Below, piece after piece: positions 56,700 to 64,000 of a DNA stretch of 64,000 nt. Origin of the DNA: Sphingomicrobium aestuariivivum (GTDB lineage: Bacteria; Pseudomonadota; Alphaproteobacteria; Sphingomonadales; Sphingomonadaceae); NCBI RefSeq assembly GCF_024721585.1, contig NZ_CP102629.1, positions 1,488,001 through 1,552,000 of the forward strand, in the 5' to 3' direction. The notes below the pieces were generated by a model, which searched no databases, had not been told where the DNA came from, and worked only from the letters and a program-made list of their open reading frames with translations. The translations under genes were made by a program, and so were the position numbers. Position 1 is the first letter of the stretch; each line of letters starts with the position of its first letter.

Positions 56700-57307
56700 C
56701 GCAGCCCGTTCGCGAGCAGCCGGTTGGCGGCGGCGGCCACCGCCTGCGGATCCTCGTCACCCCAAACGGCAAAGCGCAGCCCGAGGAACACGTTCATGCC
56801 CATCAGCGCCCAGGCGCGCACCTCGGCATCGAGGTCGCTCTGCGGCGCGGCAAGGTCCCCGCTCGCATCGAGCCGGTCACGCATGCGCGCGGCAGTGGTG
56901 CGATAATGGCGCTCGAAGCCCTGCGGATCGACGAATTCCGCCTCGTCGATGATGCGATAGACCTCGGCTTCCGTGCGGGCGAAGCGCAGGAAGGCGCCGA
57001 GCGCCGCTTCCTCGCGCGGCAGGCTCTTCTCGACCCCGGCAATGGCCGGGCCAACCGCCTCGGCGACGCGCCGCGACATGTCGGCGACCAGCGCGGAGAA
57101 GACCTCCTCCTTGCTGTCGAAATAGGTGTAGAAGGTGCCGAGCGCGACCTTGGCGCGCTGCGTGATGGCGGCGATCGAACTGTCGGCAAAGCCATGCTTG
57201 CCGAATTCGATCCGCGCGGCGTCGAGGATCTTCGCGCGCGTCGCCTCCCCCCGCTTGGTACGCGGTTGCTTGGCGCTCCTCCCACCGTCCGTCTGTGTCT
57301 GTTTCAT
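56696..57307 (-). CDS. TetR family transcriptional regulator
   Basis: The 203-residue protein has a basic N-terminus and the TetR DNA-binding domain: GEATRAKILDAARIEFGKHG, then ITQRAKVALGTFYTYFDSKE with the recognition helix GTFYTYF. The ligand domain shows no recognised substrate signature. The ATG at 57307 lies behind GGGGGAG; a GTG one codon earlier is possible. It is divergent from the receptor-transporter pair at 57423-61141. A perfect 8-3-8 inverted repeat at 57340-57358 lies between them as probable operator. Confidence 0.9.
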   Translation of the reverse strand: MKQTQTDGGRSAKQPRTKRGEATRAKILDAARIEFGKHGFADSSIAAITQRAKVALGTFYTYFDSKEEVFSALVADMSRRVAEAVGPAIAGVEKSLPREEAALGAFLRFARTEAEVYRIIDEAEFVDPQGFERHYRTTAARMRDRLDASGDLAAPQSDLDAEVRAWALMGMNVFLGLRFAVWGDEDPQAVAAAANRLLANGLR

Positions 57308-57339
57308 CACTCCCCCTGCACTTGTTCCTAACCAAAGTT

Positions 57340-57358
57340 GAAAGTTGGTTCAACTTTC
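57340..57358. promoter_or_regulatory. Probable TetR operator
   Basis: GAAAGTTGGTTCAACTTTC is a perfect inverted repeat with 8-bp arms and 3-bp centre, midway in the 115-bp divergent region between the TetR gene and the receptor gene. The heptamer AAAGTTG is also repeated directly at 57334-57340 and 57341-57347, which could allow two overlapping dimers. Confidence 0.75.
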
Positions 57359-57422
57359 ATTACGCAAGGCTGCGATGGGGCATGGTGTCAGGACCTGTCC
57401 CGCCTGAACAGGGGAGGATTTC

Positions 57423-59783
57423 ATGTTGTCGTTCCGTATCGAGAAGGCGGGCCTGCTCGCCACGACCGCCATTGTCGCCGCTTTCGCCATGCCCGCGGGG
57501 GCGCTGGCGCAGGAGGCTGCCGTCGAGGAAGCCGAAGGCGTGGAGGCCGCGCCCGTCGCCAACGAGAGCGCCGAAGGCGGCCCCATCGTCATCACCGCGC
57601 GTCGCCGCGCGGAAAGCCTGCAGGATGTCCCCCTCGCGGTGACCGCCTATTCGGGCGAGATGCTCGAACGCGAGGCCGCGCTCGATATCACCGACATCGC
57701 CGACACCACCCCCAACGTGACGCTCGAGGCGTCGCGCGGGACCAATTCGACGCTCACCGCCTTCATCCGCGGTGTCGGCCAGCAGGACCCGGTGGCGGGC
57801 TTCGAGCAGGGCGTCGGCATCTATCTCGACGACGTCTACCTCAACCGCCCGCAGGCCGCCGTCCTCGACATCTATGACGTCGAGCGGATCGAGGTGCTGC
57901 GCGGGCCGCAGGGCACGCTCTACGGCCGCAACACCATCGGCGGCGCGGTGAAATATGTCACCCGGCCGCTGCCCGAGGGCACGCATGGCTCGGCGCGCGT
58001 CAGCGTCGGTACCCATGGCCAGCTCGACATGGTCGGCAAGGTCAGCATGGGCAACGAGGTCTTCCGCGCGGGCGCGGCGGTCGCCTGGCTCCAGAACAAC
58101 GGCTTTGGCGAAAATATCGTCACCGGCGAGGAGAACTATAACAAGGACGTGCTCGCCACCCGCCTCTCGTTCGAGGCGGGCGATGCCGACACCATCCTCG
58201 CGCGTGTCGCCTATGACCGCACCGAGGACGACAGCAATGCGCGCGGCGGCTTCCGCCTGATTCCGGGCCTCGCCTCGGGCGCGCCGCTGCTCGACGACGA
58301 ATATGACACGCGTGCGGGTCTCATGGATCCCGTCCAGCAGGTCACTGCCGAGGGCATCAGCTTCCACCTCGATGCCGGTATCGACGATCACTGGACCTTC
58401 CGTTCGATCACCGCGTGGCGCGACGATGAAAGCGCGACCCCGATCGACTTCGACACGCTCCAGGCGGTCGATCTCGACGTGCCCGCCATCTACGAGAACG
58501 AGCAGATCAGCCAGGAACTGCAGCTGCTCTACGAAGGCGACCGCCTGCAGGGCCTCCTCGGTGCCTATTATCTCGACGCCGACGCCTACACCGTCTTCGA
58601 CGTGCGCCTGTTCACCTTCATCAATGGCCTCACCGCGCTGACGCAGGGCGATGTGAAGACCAAGACCTGGGCGATCTTCGGCGATCTCGACTTCGACATC
58701 ACCGACCAGCTCTCGGTCTCGGTCGGCGGCCGCTACACCGACGACGAGCGCCGCAGCGCGGTCTTCCGCGAGACCTATTTCGGGGGCGGTTCGCCCATCT
58801 TCGGCGGCGCTGGCGTGGTGTTCGCCACGACCTCGGACTTCGAGGGCCGCCGCAATGACGAGGCCTTTACCCCGCGCGCCTCGGTCACCTTCAAGCCGAG
58901 CGCCGACCACACCATCTACGCCAGCTATGCAGAGGGCTTCAAAGGCGGCGGCTTCGATCCGCGCGGCCAGTCCTCGGCGGCGCCCGACATGGATGGCAGC
59001 GGCACCGTCACCTATGAAGAGATCTACGACTTCTTCGCCTTCGCGCCCGAGACGGTGAAAAGCTACGAACTCGGCTGGAAGGGCAATCTTTTCGACGACC
59101 GCGTCTATGCGGCGCTGGCGCTGTTCAACGCCGATTACGAGGACGTCCAGATCCCGGGTTCGATCGGGGTGACCGACTCCAGCGGCAACCAGACCTTCAT
59201 CGGCGTCACCACCAATGCCGCCAAGGCGCGCATCCGCGGCCTCGAGTTCGAGGGCAATGCGACCCTGATGGGCGACAGCTATTCGGACCGCCTGACGCTC
59301 GGCTGGTCGCTCGGCCTCATCGATGCGAAATATCTCGAATATATCGACAGCCGCGGCCTCGACGTGGCCGACGATCGCGAGATCCAGAACACGCCGGATG
59401 TTACCGCCTCGGGCACGCTGGCCTATGTCACGCAGGTCGGTGGCGGCGAGCTCATCGCCAACACCACGCTCAGCTATCGCGGTGACAGCCAGCAGTTCGA
59501 ACTCGCCTCGCCGCTCGACCAGGACGGCTTCGCCCTGTGGGATGCCGGCGTAACGTGGGAGAGCGAGGACGGTCACTGGACGCTCGGCCTTTATGGCAAG
59601 AACCTGACCGACGAGCGCTACATCACGGCGGGTTACAACTTCCTCGCGCAGGACCCCGACAGCGGCGCGCTCATCCTCGGTGCAGACGGCAACCCCATCC
59701 CGACGCTCGGGACCGAGGGGACGCTGACCGCATATTACGGCAACCCGCGGCAGATTTTCGCCTCGGTCGGCTATCGTTTCTAG
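57423..59783 (+). CDS. TonB-dependent receptor (probable TetR target)
   Basis: The 786-residue outer-membrane receptor has a signal peptide (cut after AGALAQ), a TonB-box-like PIVITARRRAESLQDVPLAV (about residue 54), the plug domain with FIRGVGQQDP, GVGIYLDDVYLNRPQAAVLD and VLRGPQGTLYGRNTIGGAV, and a barrel ending in ASVGYRF. The plug wording is typical of sphingomonad receptors for plant- or pollutant-derived organic compounds. The following MFS gene suggests uptake of a small organic substrate instead of a siderophore, as inference. Confidence 0.93.
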   Translation: MLSFRIEKAGLLATTAIVAAFAMPAGALAQEAAVEEAEGVEAAPVANESAEGGPIVITARRRAESLQDVPLAVTAYSGEMLEREAALDITDIADTTPNVTLEASRGTNSTLTAFIRGVGQQDPVAGFEQGVGIYLDDVYLNRPQAAVLDIYDVERIEVLRGPQGTLYGRNTIGGAVKYVTRPLPEGTHGSARVSVGTHGQLDMVGKVSMGNEVFRAGAAVAWLQNNGFGENIVTGEENYNKDVLATRLSFEAGDADTILARVAYDRTEDDSNARGGFRLIPGLASGAPLLDDEYDTRAGLMDPVQQVTAEGISFHLDAGIDDHWTFRSITAWRDDESATPIDFDTLQAVDLDVPAIYENEQISQELQLLYEGDRLQGLLGAYYLDADAYTVFDVRLFTFINGLTALTQGDVKTKTWAIFGDLDFDITDQLSVSVGGRYTDDERRSAVFRETYFGGGSPIFGGAGVVFATTSDFEGRRNDEAFTPRASVTFKPSADHTIYASYAEGFKGGGFDPRGQSSAAPDMDGSGTVTYEEIYDFFAFAPETVKSYELGWKGNLFDDRVYAALALFNADYEDVQIPGSIGVTDSSGNQTFIGVTTNAAKARIRGLEFEGNATLMGDSYSDRLTLGWSLGLIDAKYLEYIDSRGLDVADDREIQNTPDVTASGTLAYVTQVGGGELIANTTLSYRGDSQQFELASPLDQDGFALWDAGVTWESEDGHWTLGLYGKNLTDERYITAGYNFLAQDPDSGALILGADGNPIPTLGTEGTLTAYYGNPRQIFASVGYRF

Positions 59784-59802
59784 GACGATCGTGTAACGCT
59801 TG

Positions 59803-59837
59803 ACGCCGTCTCGTCCCCCACGGGCGGGACGGCGTTT
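59803..59837 (+). terminator. Hairpin terminator or attenuator between receptor and MFS genes
   Basis: A 14-bp stem with two G-U pairs (59803-59816 with 59822-59835) and a 5-base loop is followed by TTCG. It begins 20 bases after the receptor stop. The T-run is short, so partial readthrough into the MFS gene is possible. Confidence 0.65.
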
Positions 59838-59863
59838 CGCGTCAGGGGAGGAAGAAGGACATC

Positions 59864-61141
59864 ATGGCGAGCAACACGATCGACCCGGCGGCAAGCCGCG
59901 GGCCCAACCCCAATGTCGTGCTCGGCATGCTGCTCATCGCCTATATCTTCAACTTCCTCGACCGGCAGATCCTCGGCATCCTCGCCCAGCCGATCAAGGA
60001 CGACCTCGGGCTGAGCGATGCGCAGTTCGGCGCGGTGGGCGGGCTCGCCTTCGCGCTGCTCTACAGCTTCTTCGGCGTGCCGCTTGCCATGCTCGCCGAT
60101 CGTACCAATCGCTCGGGCGTCATAGCGGGCGCGGTCGCGGTCTGGTCAGGCTTCACCGCCCTGTGCGGCACCGCCAACAGCTTCATCCAGCTCTTCCTCT
60201 TCCGCCTCGGCGTCGGGGTCGGCGAGGCGGGCGGTGTGGCGCCTTCCTACGCGTTGATCGCCGACTATTTCCCGCCCGAACGCCGCGCCCGCGCGCTCGC
60301 CATCTTCTCGCTCGGTGTGCCCATCGGGCTCGGCGCGGGCACGGTGTTCGGCGCCTATATCGCCGAGCTCGTCAACTGGCGTGTGGCCTTTGTCGTCATG
60401 GGCGTTGCGGGCATCCTCTACGCCCCGATCTTCAAGCTCGTGGTGAAGGACAAGCCCCGCAGCCACGGCGCGCCGCAGCGGCTCGCCGACCTGTTCGCGG
60501 TCTTCCCGCTGATCGGGAAGAAGCCCAGTTTCTGGCTGCTCGCCTTCGGGGCCTCGCTGTCGAGCCTGTGCGGCTATGGCCTTGCCATCTGGATCCCCAG
60601 CGTCCTCATGCGCTCCTTCGACATGAGCCTGATCGGCGCGGGCCAGTTCATGGGCTCGCTGCTGCTCATCGGCGGCACCATCGGCGTGTTCATGGGCGGC
60701 TGGCTCGCCGACCGGCTCGGATCGAAGGACCGCCGCTGGTATGCCTGGTTGCCGGCGATCGCCTGGCTGGTCACCGCGCCGCTCTATGCGCTCGGCCTCC
60801 TGAGCGAAAACCTCGTGCTCGTCTGGGCGCTGCTCCTCATTCCCAACGCGCTCAATATCCTGTGGCTGGGACCGGTCACGACCGCGATCCAGCATATCGT
60901 GACGCCGCCACTGCGCGCGACCGCGAGCGGGGCCTTCCTCCTCATCAACAACCTCATCGGCCTTGGTGTCGGTCCGCTGCTGATCGGAGCGATCTCGGAC
61001 GGCCTGCGCGAAACCTACGGGGCGGACAGCCTTCGTTATGCCGCTTTGGCGGTGCTTTCGGTCTATCTGCTCGCCGCATTGCTGATGGTGTTCGCCGCAC
61101 GTCGCCTCCCGGGCGACTGGGTCGAGGAAGCCGCCGGATAG
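59864..61141 (+). CDS. Spinster-type MFS transporter
   Basis: The 425-residue inner-membrane protein has twelve hydrophobic segments in two bundles. The start region MLLIAYIFNFLDRQILGILAQPI and the loop PLAMLADRTNRSG (motif A of MFS) match the Spns family widespread in sphingomonads, usually next to TonB-dependent receptors. A second motif A-like loop is GGWLADRLGSKDRR. Substrate is unknown. GGAGGAAG lies just before the start. It is probably expressed with the receptor under the TetR regulator. Confidence 0.9.
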   Translation: MASNTIDPAASRGPNPNVVLGMLLIAYIFNFLDRQILGILAQPIKDDLGLSDAQFGAVGGLAFALLYSFFGVPLAMLADRTNRSGVIAGAVAVWSGFTALCGTANSFIQLFLFRLGVGVGEAGGVAPSYALIADYFPPERRARALAIFSLGVPIGLGAGTVFGAYIAELVNWRVAFVVMGVAGILYAPIFKLVVKDKPRSHGAPQRLADLFAVFPLIGKKPSFWLLAFGASLSSLCGYGLAIWIPSVLMRSFDMSLIGAGQFMGSLLLIGGTIGVFMGGWLADRLGSKDRRWYAWLPAIAWLVTAPLYALGLLSENLVLVWALLLIPNALNILWLGPVTTAIQHIVTPPLRATASGAFLLINNLIGLGVGPLLIGAISDGLRETYGADSLRYAALAVLSVYLLAALLMVFAARRLPGDWVEEAAG

Positions 61142-61189
61142 GAACGCGAATCCCGCCTTTGTCGTTTGTCACGGCGAAGGAGATTGCAC

Positions 61190-62230
61190 ATGCGTAATAT
61201 TCTCTGCGGCGTGGCCGCTGCCAGTCTCGCGCTTACGCTGCCGGTGGCGGCGGGCGCGCAGCCCGAGGGCAAGGGCAAGCCTGAAAAGGCCGAACGCGGG
61301 GGCGGAAAGCCCGATCGCGCCGAGGCCCGCGGCAACGGAAACGGCAATCGCGGCAACGGCAATGCCGAACGCGGTGGGCCGCCCGACCGCGCCGAGCGCG
61401 GCCAGGCGCGCGGCAATAAGGGCAATGACGATCGCGGCCGCGGCAACGAACGTGTCCGCGTGGCGCGCGACAATGACGACCGCCGCGGTCCGCCCGCGCG
61501 CGCCAATAACGGTCGCGGCAACGATCGCATGGTCGTCCGTGACGACGGCCGCTTCGTCGTGAGCCGCGACGACCGGCGCGACATCTTCGATTATCGCAGC
61601 GGCGCCTATCGCTATGGCGATGCCAACGGGCGCGGGCTGGTCAACGGCTGCCCGCCGGGACTTGCGAAGAAGAACAATGGCTGCCTGCCGCCTGGTCAGG
61701 CCAGGAACCTCTACGGGCAGCGCGTGCCCGCGAGCTATGCCGACCGCCGGTTGTCGGGTGTGCTGAGCGACTGGTTCGGGCGCGATGACCGCTACGACTA
61801 TCGCTATGGCGACGACTATATCTACCGGCTCGGCTCGAACGGGCTGATCGACGCGCTCATCCCGCTCTACGACCGCCGCGGATATTATTATCCGGTGGGG
61901 AGCCGCTATCCGTCAGCCTATGACAGCTACAACCTGCCATACCAGTATCGCAGCTATTACGATGATCCCTATTATCGCTACGGCGACGGGGCGATCTATC
62001 GCGTCGACCCCGAGACCCAGCTCATCCGCTCGGTGGTCTCGCTGCTGACGGGCGACCTCGGGGTGGGGCAGCCGCTGCCCAGCTCCTATTCGGTCTACAA
62101 TGTGCCCCATGCCTATCGGGACACCTATTATGACAGCCCGCAGAACATGTACCGCTACAGCGACGGCTACATCTATCGGGTGGATCCGACGACGATGCTG
62201 ATCGCCGAAGTGATCGAGGCGGTCCTGTGA
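61190..62230 (+). CDS. RcnB-like exported repeat protein
   Basis: The 346-residue product has a signal peptide (MRNILCGVAAASLALTLPVA), then about 120 residues rich in Gly, Asn, Arg and Asp, probably disordered. The segment GCPPGLAKKNNGCLPPGQAR resembles RcnB-type periplasmic proteins. The C-terminal 150 residues contain three copies of a unit like YRYGDGAIYRVDPETQLI (near residues 203, 262 and 320). The role is unknown; metal homeostasis or envelope stress are possibilities by analogy to RcnB. GAAGGAG precedes the start. The end overlaps the next gene by 4 bases. Confidence 0.75.
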   Translation: MRNILCGVAAASLALTLPVAAGAQPEGKGKPEKAERGGGKPDRAEARGNGNGNRGNGNAERGGPPDRAERGQARGNKGNDDRGRGNERVRVARDNDDRRGPPARANNGRGNDRMVVRDDGRFVVSRDDRRDIFDYRSGAYRYGDANGRGLVNGCPPGLAKKNNGCLPPGQARNLYGQRVPASYADRRLSGVLSDWFGRDDRYDYRYGDDYIYRLGSNGLIDALIPLYDRRGYYYPVGSRYPSAYDSYNLPYQYRSYYDDPYYRYGDGAIYRVDPETQLIRSVVSLLTGDLGVGQPLPSSYSVYNVPHAYRDTYYDSPQNMYRYSDGYIYRVDPTTMLIAEVIEAVL

Positions 62231-62748
62231 TCGGGGGCATCGCGCGCGCAGCGCTCATCGCCCTCCCGCTCACGCTCGCGGCCTGCGGCAATGACGGAGC
62301 GACCGAGGAAGCGGTCAGCGACGTCTCGGCCGATCCCGAAACGCTCGCTGGCGCCATCCCCGCCGACAGCCGCTTTGCTGAGGCGCTCGGTGCGGCGGGG
62401 CTCGACGGGCTGTTCGAGGGGCCCGAGCCCTATACCGTGCTCCTGCCCGCCGACGACGCCTTTCCCGCGACCCTGCCCGAGGACAAGGAAGAGCTGGCCG
62501 CGCTGGTGACGCTGCATATCCTGCCGGGCACGATCCTTGGCGAGGATATCGCCAGCGCCTTCGACCAGGCCGAGGGCGGCGAGCTCACGCTGCCGACCTA
62601 TGGCGGGAGCGACCTCGTCGTCACCCGCAGCGAGGGCGGCTTCATGGTCGCGCCCGCGAGCGGCGGCGAAGCGGTTGCGCTGACCCCCGGGGACGGTCCC
62701 CTCGAAGATGGCGCGGTGCACCGTGTCGGCGGGCTCCTCGGCGGCTAG
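62227..62748 (+). CDS. Fasciclin-domain lipoprotein
   Basis: The product is 173 residues long, starting at GTG 62227 within the previous stop (GTGA). It has a lipoprotein signal with LTLAAC (Cys at about 20) and one fasciclin (FAS1) domain: FAEALGAAGLDGLFEGPEPY, VLLPADDAFPATLP and LVTLHILPGTI. FAS1 domains mediate adhesion or protein contacts. Translational coupling to the RcnB-like gene suggests they work in the same place, the periplasm or outer membrane. Confidence 0.85.
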   Translation: MIGGIARAALIALPLTLAACGNDGATEEAVSDVSADPETLAGAIPADSRFAEALGAAGLDGLFEGPEPYTVLLPADDAFPATLPEDKEELAALVTLHILPGTILGEDIASAFDQAEGGELTLPTYGGSDLVVTRSEGGFMVAPASGGEAVALTPGDGPLEDGAVHRVGGLLGG

Positions 62749-62922
62749 TCGCGGGTCTCGGGCGGGCGGGCGCCGCCGGCTTTTCCCTCCGATTGCGACC
62801 CTTATTTGCGGGGCCTTGCGCCGTCCCGGGCGTAGGAAAGGCATCGGTCGGAAATCGTGCCCGCCATACCGCCCGCCGCGGTATCGCGAGAGGTTCGCCA
62901 GCATCCGGCCCGAGGAGGCCGG

Positions 62923-64000
62923 ATGTCCATTTCGAGAAGCGCTTTTTTCTCTCGCCGCGGGATCGGCCTGCTGCTCCCCTTTGCCGGTGCGATGTTGCCG
63001 GGCGCGGCGCTCGCCGCCGCCGCCTATGCGCTTGCTGCGGTGGTCGGGCTCCCGCTGCTCTTCTGGCCGGTCAGTGCGCTGGCCGTGGCCGTCATGCACG
63101 GACAGCCGCCTGCCCTGCGCCGTTCGCTGGTCGCGGGGCTGGCGAGCGGGGTCGCGATAGCGGCGGCGTTGCAGCCGGCGGCGGGCGCGCTCGCGTGGCT
63201 CGCGGGCCCGATTCACGCGGCCGAAGTGCTTGCGGTGAGCTACTGGCTGTCGCGAACGTCCGAAAATCGCACCGAAACGGAGAAAGGCGGGGGGCCACAA
63301 CCGCTCGACGTGTCGCTCGTGCGCCTGCTGGGCACGACCCAGCTGGCCAGCCTCCTTGCCGCTGCCGGCCTCTGGCTGGTCTCGGGAGGCCTGGCCAGTG
63401 GTGTCGCCGCTTTGGCCGCAACCTTCCTCGCGCTGTCGCTCGGCCACCTCCTGCTGCTCCCGCCGATTCTCGCGGGACGTTCGGCCGCGGCGTCGGCGGC
63501 AGCGCCCGGCACCGACCGCGCGGCGCGCGCGCTGCTCATCCTTGCCGCCACGCTGCTCGTGCTTGCCGCTTTCACGCGGCCGCCCTCGCTCTTCCTCCTG
63601 CCGCTGGTGCCCGTGCTCTTGCTGGCATCCTACCGGCTCGCGCCTGCCGCGATGATGACCGCAATCCTCGGCTGGACCGCGCTTGCCGCGGTCGCTAGCG
63701 CGGCGGGCATGGGGCCGATCGCGGTGATGGCGGGGTCCACGGGGGAAGCGGCGCTGTGGCTGCAACTGTTCACCGCCAGCCTTCTCCTCGTCGCGCTACC
63801 CGTGCGGGCGCTCGCACTGGAACGCGATGGCGCCGCCGCGCGCGCCGCCACGGGCGACCGCCTCATCCGTTCGATCGCCGAACAGTCGCGCGCGGCCATG
63901 CTGCATTGCGATGCCGCCGGACGTCCTCTTTGGGCCAACGGGCCGTGGCGCGACTTCGCCGGCCTGTCCGACGACGTCCCGCTCGGTGACGACTGGCTGC
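62923..64000 (+). CDS. Membrane sensor with MASE1-like region and PAS domain, cut by window end
   Basis: The frame is open from ATG 62923 (behind GAGGAGG) to the end of the window, 359 codons without a stop. Residues 1-300 contain eight or more hydrophobic segments, resembling a MASE1-type sensory module (LLFWPVSALAVAVMHGQPPA is MASE1-like). From about residue 318 the soluble part LIRSIAEQSRAAMLHCDAAG and RPLWANGPWRDFAGLSDD is the start of a PAS domain. The output domain (histidine kinase or diguanylate cyclase) lies beyond the window. Confidence 0.75.
   Translation, partial: MSISRSAFFSRRGIGLLLPFAGAMLPGAALAAAAYALAAVVGLPLLFWPVSALAVAVMHGQPPALRRSLVAGLASGVAIAAALQPAAGALAWLAGPIHAAEVLAVSYWLSRTSENRTETEKGGGPQPLDVSLVRLLGTTQLASLLAAAGLWLVSGGLASGVAALAATFLALSLGHLLLLPPILAGRSAAASAAAPGTDRAARALLILAATLLVLAAFTRPPSLFLLPLVPVLLLASYRLAPAAMMTAILGWTALAAVASAAGMGPIAVMAGSTGEAALWLQLFTASLLLVALPVRALALERDGAAARAATGDRLIRSIAEQSRAAMLHCDAAGRPLWANGPWRDFAGLSDDVPLGDDWL

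Noticed and set aside
57360-59576. A 738-codon open frame on the reverse strand opposite the TonB-dependent receptor
   Set aside because: Low-complexity Asp/Glu/Arg/Gly product typical of antisense translation of GC-rich genes. The forward frame is a complete receptor.
62761-62784. GC-rich hairpin followed by TTTT after the fasciclin gene
   Set aside because: The stem is only 5 bp with a 3-base loop and alternative pairings are equally good, so I could not support a terminator call.

Overview
The window is a stretch of high-GC alphaproteobacterial chromosome, very probably from a sphingomonad (Sphingomonadaceae, Sphingomicrobium/Sphingomonas-like). This rests on protein family content (COQ9 family, ubiquinol-cytochrome c chaperone paired with DUF177 and divergent BamE, MmcB, DUF1491, TonB-dependent receptors, spinster-type MFS) and on the gene order rho-hemE-origin-maf-aroE-coaE-dnaQ, which is the arrangement around the origin in Caulobacter and relatives. 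The species cannot be named from the sequence alone. Coding density is very high. Many neighbours overlap by 1 or 4 bases (ATGA/GTGA), which implies long translationally coupled operons. No insertion sequence, prophage or CRISPR array is visible.

Layout. 1-3952 (+): 3' part of leuS, then lptE and holA. 3954-12985 (-): parB, parA, rsmG, mnmG, mnmE, a TerC-type membrane protein, rho, hemJ, hemE. Two perfect 16-bp parS sites lie here, one inside rsmG and one between mnmG and mnmE. 12986-13294: the only gene-free stretch near 300 bases or longer, and the predicted replication origin. It has an AT-rich segment, three near-consensus DnaA boxes and seven GANTC sites in 179 bp. 13295-17973 (+): maf, aroE, coaE, dnaQ, hpf, ptsN, a thioesterase and a DUF1491 gene. 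Genes on the two sides are transcribed away from the putative origin.

18140-34843: housekeeping and envelope genes. These are a SleB-type cell wall hydrolase, mmcB, an ankyrin protein, a cysteine-cluster protein, a YgjP-type metallopeptidase, a class A penicillin-binding protein, msrB, a universal stress protein, a TIGR00341 membrane protein, tRNA-Leu(GAG), a zinc-ribbon membrane protein, ftsEX with a DUF218 gene and plsC, pheST, a DUF5996 gene and rpmI-rplT. 35072-35503 is a compositionally atypical orphan gene. 35500-41244: prs, nadE, a lipoprotein, gltX, tonB and a small membrane protein.

41271-44705 is a riboflavin operon (ribD, ribE, ribBA-like, ribH). The RibB protein carries an extra N-terminal helix-turn-helix domain and a GTP cyclohydrolase II domain that has lost its zinc cysteines. 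A perfect inverted repeat lies just before its start codon. No FMN riboswitch is recognisable, so self-regulation by this enzyme is my main novel hypothesis. 44706-50227: a SOUL haem-binding protein, an old yellow enzyme, an EamA transporter, COQ9, and feoAB behind a likely Fur box. 50231-54716: a TonB-dependent receptor, ssb, DUF177, a cytochrome bc1 chaperone and bamE. 54775-61141: tryptophan dioxygenase and a kynureninase-like enzyme, then a TetR regulator divergent from a TonB-dependent receptor and an MFS transporter, with a clear palindromic operator between them. 61190-64000: an RcnB-like repeat protein, a fasciclin lipoprotein and the N-terminal part of a membrane sensor with a PAS domain, cut by the window end.

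Domain and family assignments come from reading motifs and remembered family features. No database search was run.
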